A model generated the notes under the pieces. It was not told the DNA's origin and did not search any database. It saw only the letters and a program-made list of their open reading frames with translations. The position numbers and the translations under genes are program-made. A DNA stretch of 64,000 bases from Endomychus coccineus (lineage: Eukaryota > Arthropoda > Insecta > Coleoptera > Endomychidae). This document shows positions 11,115-22,429 of the stretch, in pieces (position 1 is the first letter of the stretch; each line of letters opens with the position of its first letter). The stretch spans positions 62,136,039 to 62,200,038 of the forward strand of contig OY294067.1 of the NCBI GenBank assembly GCA_958510875.1, in the 5' to 3' direction.

Positions 11115-12075
11115 CCGGGACATAAAAAATTATCTTGGTCAAGGGTGGTTGTGGAATCTGAAACGTGTGTCTTACTTTAAGTTTGAAATAATAATGTCAC
11201 TCTCACACTGACATCATCAATAACCTAGAAATTTCATACCTCTTTATTTCAGTTGTAAAACAATAATGATCTACAAATTATGAAATAATTATGTGAACTT
11301 TGAACCTTTTCAGAGGTCGTGATAGCCACAATCCGGTTCAAAAACTGTTTTGAGATAGTTAATTTTCCGTAAATCGAATGACCTTCACGTGAGAAGCCCG
11401 TAGCATGCGAGTTAGAAAAGTGCAAACTGGTTGTACCTAATACGGATTTACGACGAATTTTCGCGTGCCGTTTTCGCTCCATGTAGTTAGATTTAGTATC
11501 GGACCGTGTCCGCCGGCCCTTCTTTTTTCGATAAATGTTCATCAAATAGAAAAATTTAATTAAAACAGTTTGAGCTATTCTCAGATCTCAGCTACGCGCG
11601 TCTAACGTGCGACGTACCAAAGGGAATTTTCTCGCGACTAAAATATACACGGAGCGGGTAAAAGCTAGCGGCCCATAGCCACTTTATTACAGCTGACGCC
11701 AGTCGCACGGGGCAAGAAACGGCCCCAAATTAACAAGATCGAGGTAAAATGTATAAACTCTAACTCACGCGCAGCGAGCTCCTCGAGACATATGTCAAAA
11801 TGATTTCGTTCGTAGCTAATTACATAGGACGTGTGGCGTTCATGCAATTATGTTTTTAGATAATTCAAACCTTCTAATTTCGATAGGCCACGTGAAAATC
11901 CCGGAGTCCAAAGCGCTAAAGACTTCTGAGTGTTACAATATTCGTATAAAATTGAGAAATTTCGCACTTTTAGAAACTTCAAATTAATTATGACATAATT
12001 ATTTCAAACGTAAAGTAAGACACACGTTTTAGATTCCACAACCACCCTTGACCAAGATAATTTTTGATATCCCGG
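11115..12075. mobile_element. Non-autonomous TIR element, 961 bp, TA target
   Basis: Terminal inverted repeats of about 77 bp begin CCGGGAYAT and include CTTGGTCAAGGGTGGTTGTG (11115-11191 and 11998-12075). They are flanked by TA at 11113-11114 and 12076-12077, which suggests a Tc1/mariner-type or other TA-targeting transposase acting in trans. The interior has only short ORFs with no recognised domain and is richer in CpG than its surroundings (for example 11590-11770). The TIR copies differ at only a few positions, so insertion is fairly recent compared with the nearby pseudogenes. Confidence 0.75.
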
Positions 12076-12079
12076 TATT

Positions 12080-12555
12080 ATTATATTTTTCTATCAGGTG
12101 ATCTATCAAAATCATTGACATAAAGAGCTATGTCAACCTTATTTTCATGATATCACACAGAAATCCATTTAATGCAACCATTTTATACAGTGTGGTCCAT
12201 GCATGCCCTATTATAGATTATAGATTATCTCTATGACGAAGAACACTAAAATGTGATGTAACTTATTACTTCGATGACATTTTTTTAAATTCTTAATATA
12301 AATTTTGGTTACTTCTGCAGGTTAAATATACGGTTGTGAATTTATAACCAGAAAACACATGAAGATGGATCCACGGTGCCATCCTAGATGATTCCAAACG
12401 AAAACACGTTCATGCCGAAATCGTTTTGCCTCCATGTGTTGAGGAAGAAGGCTCTCGTTTACTAGGTTTATGTTCGACGCGGTGGTGTGTAAGAGTTAAA
12501 TCGATTCGAGGATAGGGAACAAGTTATATGCGCGTCACGTAAACTCTTGAAGAAA
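12080..12555. other. Interval without a gene
   Basis: No coding similarity is seen. CTTCTGCAGGTTAAATATACGGTTGTGAA, split here as CTTCTGCAGG and TTAAATATACGGTTG (12315-12345), resembles part of the dispersed repeat at 1700 and 61960. Confidence 0.35.
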
Positions 12556-12969
12556 TCGTTTCTGACAACAGTCCTTATGGGGACGGACTAAGAATGTCCC
12601 CATGGTAAATCCTGCCTGTAGTAAAAGGCGACTAAAAGGATAACCATATATGGTAGATGTTATCCTCATCGCCCGGTGAAACACCACCGCCTCGACAATG
12701 ATGCTGTGGATTGGGCAACCCCATGTTTCAGTTTTAGGTCAATGCTTTCGGTCCACCCTCTTACCCTTTTCCCTGTCTCCCTACCCAAATCTACATTTCA
12801 ACCATTCCAGGTTTATTCTGAAAATACAAATGATGAAGCCTCCTAGAGTAAAATACTCTAAGAAGCAAAAAATACCTCTCTATCCGGATTCTCGGGCGAG
12901 GGGTGCTCAGGGGGGTTCAACATTGAAAAATATAACGATAAATATGCATCTGCAACATCCGAGGTTTTA

Positions 12970-13545
12970 GCAAAATATAAACGATGTTCATTGCCACCTG
13001 CAGACAGACAAACCAGACATACTGGTCCTGATTGAGACGCAGGTCAATCCATCCGCCAACACGACCTACATGCTCTGCCCAGGCTACAAGATCCACACTC
13101 GTTTCAGATTGAAAGGAGTTATCTATCTCTATGCCAGAAATGATCTCTCATGCCACCGGGAGGAGAAACTAGAACCACAAAAATTCGATATAATGTGGTT
13201 CACGGTTGATAGTCACAAACAGAGAAAATTTCTTTGTTGTCTTTAATTAACACCAACTGAACCAGGTCATAGTGAACTCTTTGAATTTCTTTCTCTGAAA
13301 CTTGACCTCATTCAGCAGAACTATCCAGCAGCTGAAATTATCATCATAGGGATTTCAACGTTCACAACTACGCTTGGCTCAAGTTGTCAAACAAGACGGA
13401 TGACGCAGGGCGACAGAATGAGGCCTTCGCCATTACCTATGGTCTCAAGCCGTCAATTAGTGAACCAACACGGATCCCTGATAACAACTATCATTATGCC
13501 AATATGCTTGACTTATTCCTCACTAACAATCCAGATTTCTGAATG
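12970..13545 (+). pseudogene. Non-LTR endonuclease (APE-like) domain
   Basis: The reading contains NDVHCHLQTDKPDILVLIET (the DILxLxET motif, with the catalytic E), then CPGYKIHTRFRLKGVIYLYA, then FDIMWFTV and AEIIIIGISTF. The last should be GDFN in a working enzyme and is changed. These endonucleases nick the target for target-primed reverse transcription. A stop follows FLCCL, and the frame shifts before the NYHYANMLDLFLTNNPD segment that normally precedes the STIDH-type ending. Confidence 0.75.
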
Positions 13546-14420
13546 GGCCTGTCTTGTTTGTCTTTGTTACTGCTCCACATACACGATCTTCTGGAAGTGA
13601 CCACCTGTCCCATTCACAGCTTTGCAAATGATGGTACACTTCATACCGCTTTATCATCTAGAGCCCCTATTCCATCCAATGAAGCCAGAGGAGCGAGTCA
13701 AAGTCAGGTTGACGAAATTAATGGAGATCTGGCGTAGATTTTGAAATGGGGAACTGATAATCTAGTAGAGTTTAATGCAACCAAAACTCAAGCTTGTGTC
13801 TTTTCCAGGAAGGTGGACCTCACAATTCCTAATATGATGATGTCAGGTGAAACTATTCCTATGAGGTCTTCCATATCCATGCTCGTGATCACCACCAACA
13901 GCACCCACTCATGGGACGATCATGTGATCATTGCGAAAACAGTTTCACAAAAACTTCGTTTCCTATTCCGTGGCAAGAGCTACTTTACATCCCAGCAGCC
14001 CCTTATAATCTACAAAGCACAAATTCGGCCTGTTTTGGAGTATTGTTCACATCTTTGGAGTTTGGCCCTCAAACATACTCTGAAGCTCTTGGATTATATC
14101 TAGAAGAGAGCTACTCGTCTGGTTGATGATGTCACAGTTATGAGTTCATCGACTTCTCTAGTTCCACGACCGTATTCATCAGGAATCTCGTCTGTTGTTC
14201 CACCACCAGACATTCCAGATAGGCGAATTAGACAAGCCCAAACTAGTCACCTCTTCATTGTCAAGCTCTAGACTTGCCGAACTTCTTCCCACAAACTTCA
14301 TTTTTCTATCGAACAATGAAGTTGTGGAACTCTTTACCTAGTGAGGTCTTTCCACATTCCTATAATCTCCAAATCTTCAAGAAAGATTCGAATGCCTATC
14401 TCCTCTCCCAACATTCTAGC
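13543..14420 (+). pseudogene. Non-LTR reverse transcriptase, C-terminal part
   Basis: It starts inside RT motif 4 (LSCLSLLLLHIHDLL), then HSFANDGTL, where the catalytic FADD is mutated to FAND. It continues with ILKWGTDNLVEFNATKTQAC after an in-frame stop, SISMLVIT, and IRPVLEYCSHLWSLALKHTL. A tail in broken frames (RATRLVDD, then RRIRQAQTSHLFIVKL, then CGTLYLVRSF) runs to about 14420. The RT family normally has about 250 more residues before this point, and these are absent. Confidence 0.8.
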
Positions 14421-14569
14421 GATGGCTCACACCATGTTTTTTGAACATTATGGGTTTTCCTCTCGTGTAGTCAAAGTAAAAGAAAAAGTAGTAAAATGAG
14501 CAAACTTTAAATACTGTAATCTTTATTGCTAGCAATTATTTTATTTGAACCAGCTAAAATTCGAGCCGA

Positions 14570-15180
14570 GGCCATAGAAGGAGACAATTTTACGGTTAAT
14601 GGTGCTAAACATGCATCAGAAACACTTTTGAAAAGCTATAAGCTCTAATGAAATAGGCGAGACCGACTTTAATCGGGTATGGCAAACCATTGAAGCGAGA
14701 TGAAAACTGAACCTGAAGATGCCCTAGAATGAAAGATCGCAACGAATTCGTGAATATAATGAAAGTTTAAGCTATGGGGAAATTGATCCAAAAACGCAAT
14801 TTCGTGTCAAATTTTAGATTGGCTCCAAAATGAATTGTGCCAGCGATTTTATCACCCTGGACTACAACAGTTTATAAAACTTAAAAATCTACTTCTGTTC
14901 CCATGGCAGTAGTGAGAACGTCATCATCTTTCCAGAGATTGTCGAAGTATGTTGAGAGGAATTAAAAAACGCATTGTTTTCTAAATTACAGATCCTGCTA
15001 CATTTACTTCTTGCCAAAGAACTTTCAGTGCCCTGAGGCGACTCAGATCAGTCATGTCCCTACATCGGCTCACACATCTTCTGATTATTTTGATACACTC
15101 TGATATGACAAAAGAAATAGAATCAGAAGAGGTAGTGACAGGATTTGTGGGTAGGAGAAACATGTTGGGCAATATTTAGA
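14570..15180 (+). pseudogene. hAT-family transposase C-terminal pseudogene
   Basis: In the plus strand at 14990-15160 the reading TFTSCQRTFSALRRLRSVMS then RLTHLLIILIHSDMTKEIE matches the hAT C-terminal dimerisation region (pattern: A-E-R-x-F-S-x-L-R-R-L-K, then R-L-x-x-L-A-L-x-x-I-H). Upstream, in other frames, YNESLSYGEIDPKTQFRVKF and LQNELCQRFYHPGLQQF recall the ZMYM/hAT core just before this region. Multiple frameshifts and stops are present, and no TIR was found. Confidence 0.6.
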
Positions 15181-15579
15181 GTTGAACATCGACTTTAATT
15201 TTTGTTAGGTGCTAGTCAATGAGATGGCTGTTTTTTATTTTATAAACCAAAGGATACGTTTTTGAGTTTAAGTTTAGTTTCGCACAACTTTTTAACAAAA
15301 AATATATTCATTCACTTTTTATCAGCAAAGGTGATTAGCAACCGCCTCCGCACTCTCCCCAATGCTATATATAGCGACATAATTATGTAATATGTTCTCA
15401 CATTCCCCCTACCCCCAATCAAATAGAACTTCCGGTGTCCCTGGGTGGTTTATAGCTCACGGTATTGTGCAGCTGTCTTGTATTCAAACCTCCTAGTCCT
15501 TCCCCATTCCACCTTTTGCAAAAGGTATTTTTCTAAGCGGCGACTGATGGTTTTTAAGTTATCTGTCTATCTTAAAGTA

Positions 15580-16545
15580 CGAGGCAAGGTGAAAACTACC
15601 TAAAAAAAAAATTAAACGAGAAATGATTTATTTGTTCATATTTTCTATCTCAACATAATCTCCTAGCAGCCCTATACACTTCGTGCAACATTTTTCAAAT
15701 TTTTTGATCCCTTTCAAATAATATGATTTCGACAATCCTCCAAAATAGGCTTTTGTTTCAGCGATGACCTCACCGTTGGAGCAAAATCACTTTCCGCCGA
15801 GCCATTTCTTCAAGTTTGGAGATAGATAAAAATTGCAGGGGGCAAACCTGGGGAATATGGTGGATGACGAGCCAATTTGTAGAGCAATTCATGCAATTTT
15901 GCTATTGAGACCGCGGACCTGTGCGCCGGTGTGTTGTCCTGGTGGAAGAGCACTTTTTTCTTTGCCAAATGCCGCTTTCTCTTCAAATCGGAGTCGAATC
16001 GATCAATCAGCTCTGCATAATATACTCCGATGATCGTTTTGCCCTTCTCAAGGAAATTGATATGGACGATACCGTGTGCATCCCAAAAAACTGTCGCCAT
16101 GACTTTGTTGGCCGATAAGCTCACTTTTGCCTTTCAGGGTTTCGATTGGCCAGGACAAGTCCTCTGTTTCGACTGTCATTTGATCACTGGTGTGTTGTGA
16201 TGGATACATGTTTCATCCATGCTTAGGAAACGGCGCAAAAAGTTCTTCTTATCGCGCTTGAACATCGCAAAACACTCCTTAGAAGTTGTCACACATTCGC
16301 TTGGTGTGGACATGCGATGCTCTGATTTGCGTACTGTTCTTTCCACGAAAAAAATAATGTTTAATCAAGACGCGAAATTCACTTTTTTCCATGTTTACAA
16401 CAAGGTTGCTTGCTTTCGATGTGTGTGTCAAAACAAAACTGAATGACATACCAGTCTGAAAATTTTAATGCGCTCTATAGTTAAAAATATCACATAAGAT
16501 TTCCAGTTGTGGCGCCATCTGATTTATTTTTTAGTGCTGATAATT
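15580..16545 (-). mobile_element. mariner element B, internally deleted
   Basis: The left TIR starts at 15580 (CGAGGCAAGGTGAAAACT) after TA at 15578-15579. The right TIR is decayed (GCCATCTGATTTATTTTTTA, about 16515-16540). Total length is near 965 bp against roughly 1.3 kb for a full mariner. Compared with mariner A, about 270 bp between the HTH and the first catalytic segment is missing. Confidence 0.85.
15628..16392 (-). pseudogene. mariner transposase pseudogene B
   Basis: The N-terminal ATG is complementary to 16390-16392 (MEKSEFRVLIKH). The catalytic half is open at 15810-16124: ANKVMATVFWDAHGIVHINF, then GVYYAELIDRFDSDLK, then VLFHQDNTPAHRSAV, then HPPYSPGLPP. The second catalytic D (HQDN) is retained, but the third (normally SPDLAP) reads SPGLPP, so D is lost. 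The first catalytic segment and much of the HTH are removed by the internal deletion. The tail ends GDYVEIENMNK. Confidence 0.85.
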
Positions 16546-16549
16546 TCTC

Positions 16550-17315
16550 AAGCAGGAAAACTACCCAAGTACCATCTAATTACATCTTCGACATCATGAA
16601 TAACTAAAAACAAGGTTGACAGAATATCCATTCCTCTATCCCACCGAAGAGCCAGTATAATATACAGAACTATACTGTATTTTCTGAACTTTAACTCTTG
16701 TAAATCAAATCGTTCCAATCAAGCATGCGGATTCGCCGCGTTTGTAATTGTGGTTAGGTCAATTTTCCGTTGTTGCGTTGCCGTATTCCGGAACGTATTT
16801 TTTAGTTTTCCCAATTTTTTGTAGAAAACGGCTTGGAGTGGAAGTATGAGATTTTGCAAGTTTCATGCAATTCTTGGGGGCTGCCGACGGTCATTTATTT
16901 TTGGCGATCCGATTTTCCGTTTCCGAGTTATTACGTCAAATGTGCGATTTTTTGAACACTTTCTTTTTGACATGGGATTCCGTTTAAAGGAAAATGTCCA
17001 GAACCCTATTGAAATTGACGAAAATCGGAAAATGGCGAGTAGTTTTTTGAGCGTATATATTTTCGAAAATGGGTTGGTATTGGCCGTTATATCGCCGAGA
17101 AAATAGCTAGGATTGAAAAATCGGTACCATCACCGTTCGGAGAGAAAACCACGCTAGATGTTTCGGAAATGTCGAGAAAATGAAATTTTCAGGAAAAATT
17201 TACAATTATTTCTAGGTTACAAATATAACAAATTTTTGTTTTTTTCGAAAAAAAAAAATTATTTAGAAAAACCTGATTGTTTGACGTGAGTCTACGCCAA
17301 AAACCGTATAAAAGG
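16550..17315. other. Unrecognised interval, possibly repetitive
   Basis: An 86-codon plus-strand ORF (16846-17106) has no family I recognise. The sequence around 16720-17110 is GC-richer and CpG-richer than its surroundings and includes CGAGTTATTACGTCAAA, which resembles insect repeat sequence. No terminal repeats were found. Confidence 0.3.
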
Positions 17316-17319
17316 TCAA

Positions 17320-17800
17320 TTTATAAATAATGATGCCTCCTATACAGGGTAAGCAGGTTAAATTTAAGCTTTTCGCCATTTCGAGTTTTGACACTACACG
17401 TCGCCACATAATATTTTATTATTGGAAAACCGAATGATGTGGAGAAATCAAACTTTCGTACATTAAAGAGGGGTTCACGTTCCCAAAACCCCCCGGGATA
17501 CGAATTTGGTTGCATTACAGAGAATATTAAAAATCCATGGGGATGACTTAGGACATTAGGGCATCCTGACCACCAGGTTACTATTGAGTGTTATAGTCAT
17601 GACCGGCAACCTCAAGAGAACCTCCCCAATAAGTTTCACTTGATTGCAAAAGATATTCTCCCGAATTGCCGACAACGATAGTACCAGGATGTCTTGAGCT
17701 CCAGGTGCGTCGTAGTTCGACTCTGGCACCGGAATCGTGATCAGCAACCCCCAAAACGTCCGAGTAAGACATTCCGGCCTATTGCAGCTATATTTGGCCA
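17320..17800. repeat. Repeat related to the fold-back element modules
   Basis: It shares with the elements at 24.6 and 36.2 kb the order CAAAACCCCCCGGGA, CATGACCGGCAACC, and ATCGTGATCAGCAACCCCC followed by AAAACGTCCGAG. It lacks the CGAGGAAATAAAGCA terminal repeat. It is probably an old, end-less fragment, and the similarity is moderate. Confidence 0.35.
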
Positions 17801-17804
17801 TATT

Positions 17805-20800
17805 TTCTCAGAATTTTCAATATTATCTCCTGAAAATACATCCAAAAAGATAAATTTTCTTCTATAGAAATGGTAAAATGCATATCATGAAAAAATAAAC
17901 ATTTCTTTTAAATGACTTCTAGAATCGATTTTAAAAAATCATTAAAATCGGTTCTGCCGATTTTTTTTTACTATGGCCTTTTTTTTGTTTTGCTTTCTCG
18001 AATAACAGTAGGGTTCGTCAATCCATCTATGCTAAATTTGCCCTACATTCCCGGGCTTGTTAACAAATCATAGTCAAATTGCTATGATGAATGACCTAAC
18101 CTGGACGGTGGATAGACCACTAAACCTGACACAACCCTTGTTATATACCTAGTTAACCCAACTAATATTAAGACAAGCTGGTCCTTCATTTTTGTCAATA
18201 TTACACAATGGGGGCTGCAATAAAAAGAGCTCATTTAGATAAAAATATTCCTCGCATTAGAAAGGAAAACGTTGCTGTTGAGTACCATTGAATTCTGTGA
18301 AAGTATCAGTTGTAAACATGAGGGTAGGTATATCATGTTGTGATTTGATTATAACATTCAATAGATCATTGACCTATGTATCAATAGAGTGAAGAAACAT
18401 GTATCAGGCGGAACCTGAAATAGCGGATTCTAAGATATTCCTGTAAAAATTCCAATCGGAAATAATTGAGTTGAAATCCCAACACTAATAATCAATATTC
18501 AGCTATCCAACTTACAATATGAAGGACATAATACAGAATAATTACGCAAACAAACAATGATAATAACACAAGTAAGGTTGCGTTACCTTAAATGACAGCA
18601 GATGTGTAGAATTCCTTGACAGTTCCCTTCTACAAACACTAGACCAGAACAACTGAACTGAACCTAAATCGTCTACTACTACTAGTCTGTTTTTCGATCA
18701 GATAATACACACGCGAAGCGAACAAATAACATAGGCAATTACTGAACGTGTCGTGGCAAACTATAATATGGAAGGAAAGCTAATTTAAATTATTTTATAG
18801 GCACCACTAATCGATCCACCGAATTAATAACCACACGTTTATTTTCAATAAAGCGAATTCACGCGTTAAACTTGAGTTATTGAATAGTTCCACAGCAATC
18901 TGACGTGAACTTTGATTATATTCGGCAAGAACTGGAGTCCGCGATGCGGTATTATGTAATAATTCGGAGCAGCGAGTAGGCGTCGGCGTAAGGCGAGACC
19001 TTGTCTACAAACACGTTGATAAACTTGGCATTCTAAATGATTAAATGTGCGGTAAAGGTGTAATTTATTCATTTTTCTCATTATTCTTTGAATGTAATTT
19101 ACTACACGAGTCTTCATTATTATTAATTATCAGAAACCAAGGTAATAATACATAATATAGTGAACAATTTCGAATCATTCAATATATTACAGTAAATCTG
19201 TCAGGAAAACATGGCGTTTGGGAGAAAGTAACCGAAGCTTAAAACCGAAATGTTGTAACCCTCACCCTTGGGCATTCTTGAAAATATCAAAATGTCTTTG
19301 TTTTGGTTTTCCACGAGAACGGTATGTCGTAGTGAAAAATTTCGTGGACCAAAATTGTAGAGAACAATATTATCTACAATTTATCAAGAACAGTCGCTGT
19401 GCTCCAGCCAAAAGTACATAAAGCAGAGAGCACCAAAGTTGGCAAAAATTTCTTTTTCCTTTTTTTTGACCCGAAAACAAAATGTTAGCACTACAGTAGA
19501 AATTTAAAAGTTGTAGAACCAAAAAAAAATACAAAATGTATAAGTATGTACTTTTTCCTACGATGCACTATTACGCAAATATAGAGCTTTCATTTTCTGA
19601 TATAAATTTTTTTGGAAATACCTATCGAATGCAGTATCGTAGCTTTTAGCGGATGCGACATCACCCCGACCCCTTCTTTTCAAGGCAAATCAAAACTCGT
19701 AGCGCTACTCACAAAGAATGAGGTTTTGTGAAATACTGCAGGACTTCAAAAGGAATCGCATCAATCAAGAAAGCGTCAAATCTGTAGGACATGTGTAATA
19801 AGGGTTTTGTGCAGGTTATTTCCAATATTCAAAAACAAAATCATTTTTAGAAAATTAAAATTTCATGTAAAATCAAAATATCTAAAAGTAAGGAACATCT
19901 AGGGGTTGCCAGTTGTTTTCAATAACAGAGAAAAGTAAAGGAATTTCTAAAATAAATATAAGACAATTCACACTCTCATCGACGAGGGTGATATGGTCAA
20001 GAGGGTTGCAATAAGTTCACAAAAGTTTGGGTGTAAAGGAAATCATAAGCCTGTCAAGATGAATAGCTAATATAGGACAAGAAACTAATGGGTAGCTTTA
20101 TCTGAAATCTCAATGTTAACCATCTGGAGATGTTTTATGTACATTCAAATCAGTTAGTGATATTTAGAAAAGAACAAATTGATTTAGGAATCCCCACCGA
20201 AAACAACATTCTGAACTAGAGACGTCAAGAGAGGGATCTTATTGCTTATTGGTCAAACAATTTGGGGATCCTTTTCCGAATTGTAGATTGCTTCTTGAGA
20301 AAAAGGACGCATTACAAATACTAGGGATAATGCCCAAAGCCTTCAGTTATATTTTCTAGCTTGAATTGGTCTCTTGAGAAATCACGTGACACTTCAATTT
20401 CAATTAATTTAACTCAATAGTTTATTCAGAGTGTTTTTGATGAGAAGGGTGGATTTCGCTAAGTCAGAGTTGTTTTAGATTTTTGATCAAAGTTGTTGTT
20501 CACAGTTTTTATTCAAGTTAAGTTCAGTAATACTTTCAAATCATTTCATTCAGTTTCGATCCCCTAGGTCCTAGGTTCATCCTGGTTGGGTATCAATTCA
20601 ATAATCTTATCTTTATTTCTCTTTTAGTTAATTCGGATTATCTAAGGCTCTTTTATTTGAATATAGATTTTGATCCTAGTTTTTTATTCTTATTAGTAAT
20701 AAAGTTAATCATAATATTCTTTTATTATTATCATTATCATCTAATTGTTATTTTTATTATTAAATTTTATTGTTGTTGAGTACGAGTTTATCTGATTAAT

Positions 20801-21065
20801 ATTACCTATTACCCCTTCCACTCACCTTCCAGGGTGTTAAAATTTTAAGTGTCTTGTGAAAGAAAAGGGTAAGTGTCAATAATATTTTTCACGTTTGTTC
20901 TAGCTAATCAATGATTGGGATCAAACTCCAACGTGACATGGTTCTCTAAATTAAATGGCCACACTGTTGATAAATAAATAGATTGAGGATTATGAATAAT
21001 ACGAATTCCTTGAGTGAAGTTTTATAGAGATTCATCAATAGAGTACCATGTTACACATGTCATCT
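17805..21065. other. Interval without a recognised gene; one CpG-rich patch
   Basis: No ORF with similarity is seen. At 18640-19070 the sequence has many CpGs (CGCGAAGCGAAC, GCGTCGGCGTAAGGCG) in an AT-rich setting. On the minus strand there are two TCAGTT initiator-like words near 18650-18665 and an AAG/GTAACG donor-like site at about 18588-18596. This could be a host promoter and first exon or an unrecognised repeat. The 20380-20860 stretch is T-rich with TTATTATTA runs. Confidence 0.25.
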
Positions 21066-21071
21066 TTGTGA

Positions 21072-21557
21072 CATTGTACGGTAGTAAACAGACACGCTGC
21101 ATCAACTCCGTTTCAAAATATTCACTCAACCAGCAGTGAAGTTAATTTGTTTCCACCACCACCTTCACCTGCTGCGGCAAATCTCCATAGCCAAAGAGTT
21201 TATTTTAAAGTGCAGGCTTGGTTGGGCAATGCAATGGATCCCTTGAATTGGGGTTGGAAAAAGACAGTGCAAGGAATTGAACCAGAGATGTGTTCAAGGG
21301 AACCAGCGCCTGAAAATGTCAGAAAACTAATCACCTGCGGATGTAAAACCAATAATTGTAGTGCAGCTTGCGGATGCAGAAAAGCCAGTCTTGTGTGGCC
21401 CACTTGCCCAGTCGCTTGCAATTACTGTGGAGGGGAAAACTGCAGCAACGTGCCTTCACTCGACATAGAGGAAACTAAATTGATTAGGTTTTCCAATGGC
21501 CCTCCACATCAATCAGCGTTACAGATGACAATGTGCAAGACATTGAAGAAGAGTTGA
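21072..21557 (+). CDS. Cys-rich protein fragment of a repeat-associated family
   Basis: Open from just after the stop at 21069 to TGA at 21555-21557, with no clear ATG, so it is a partial or terminal exon. It contains SPAAANLHSQRVYFKVQAWL (the pattern PPTxAAAxxHxxRVYxQVQxWL), then LNWGWKK, then ITCGCKTNNCSAACGCRKAS and CNYCGGENCSN. The spacing C-x-C-x4-C-x3-C-x-C resembles a tesmin/CXC-like zinc-binding repeat. Proteins with this ending are multicopy in several insects and probably transposon-linked, but the function is unknown. No TIR or other domain is visible nearby. Confidence 0.5.
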   Translation, partial: HCTVVNRHAASTPFQNIHSTSSEVNLFPPPPSPAAANLHSQRVYFKVQAWLGNAMDPLNWGWKKTVQGIEPEMCSREPAPENVRKLITCGCKTNNCSAACGCRKASLVWPTCPVACNYCGGENCSNVPSLDIEETKLIRFSNGPPHQSALQMTMCKTLKKS

Positions 21558-21559
21558 AG

Positions 21560-22129
21560 GCGAGAACATCATCGATCTTCACTGAAGATGCACACGCCGC
21601 GAAAGAAATACATATATTAAGAGGAAAAACCAGAAAATAGCAAGAAACGAATCGTTATATTATATAATCAATTGAAAGTTAAACTTCAGATTTGTTATTA
21701 ACGGAACCTTGTATAAGGCGATAAAACTGGCATTCTGTACGTTGACATTTAAACTAAATAATACGTTATCCATTCTATTGTCTGTGGATTCTTATTATTC
21801 TGCGTATCAGTGCATCGTAGAAAAAAAGTGCAGTTTCATACAATTTTTCTCTATGGCCTACCATTCCCGCATAAAATCAAATCCATAAACATTTTAATAA
21901 TCCCAAAAATGCCTTAGGGTGATCACAACTTTTTGGTTTCCAGTTTGTCAACTCTAACAATTATAAAAAAATCTGGGTGTCTTGATAATATTTCGGGAAT
22001 TGACAACCCGTAGATAGAAGGTGACTGAGAGACGACGAAGGGAAGTTCTCTCTACATATCAATCATATCACATACTAGCACATTTCATAGTCAATTGATT
22101 ACGACTGAATCTTGGACTTGAAGAGTGTC
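21560..22129. other. Interval without a gene
   Basis: It follows the Cys-rich ORF. No repeat or coding similarity was recognised, and no clear polyadenylation signal close to the ORF was noticed. Confidence 0.35.
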
Positions 22130-22137
22130 CCCATAAG

Positions 22138-22420
22138 CAGGCGCGGATCCAGACTTCTGTTTTGGGAGGGGGGGGGGTCACTCTCAGACATGCATACATT
22201 AAAATTGACAAAAGCTTGTCTCAATCACATACGATATTGTTTAAATTAAAATCCTTGTTATAATCAAAATAAATTCGCTCACAGATGTAGTTACAGATGT
22301 AGTGCTGACTTTACAATTTTTCGTCGTTTACGATATCAGTTTATTCTCCTGAAAAAAATGTTTTTTGTTCATCATTGGGGGGGTCATTACCCCCGTGACC
22401 CCCCCCTGGATCCGCTACTG
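22138..22420. mobile_element. hAT-type MITE, 283 bp, with perfect 8-bp target duplication
   Basis: The terminal repeats are CAGGCGCGGATCCAG (left) and the inverse of CTGGATCCGCTACTG (right), followed inward by G-rich/C-rich runs (GGGGGGGGGTCAC and GTGACCCCCCC). The element is bracketed by CCCATAAG at 22130-22137 and 22421-22428. An 8-bp duplication with CAG-starting TIRs is the hAT signature. The interior is AT-rich with no ORF, so it depends on a transposase elsewhere. The perfect duplication argues for a fairly recent insertion. Confidence 0.88.
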
Positions 22421-22429
22421 CCCATAAGT

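Larger units (their letters stand above)
12560..14480 (+). mobile_element. Non-LTR retrotransposon (APE/RT type), internally deleted
   Basis: Remains of a plus-strand non-LTR element: a 5' UTR-like GC-richer leader (12565-12960, with CCTGCCTGTAGTAAAAGGCG), an apurinic-like endonuclease domain, then directly the last third of the reverse transcriptase and its C-terminal tail. The middle (end of EN to RT motif 4) is missing. Two further fragments of the same family lie at 25667-26000 and 33380-33485. The RT tail resembles CR1/Jockey-group proteins. Frame breaks and a lost catalytic D show that it is dead. Confidence 0.8.

Noticed and set aside
16846..17106. 86-codon plus-strand ORF as a host gene
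   Set aside because: No recognisable family and it lies in GC-richer repeat-like sequence; not supported.
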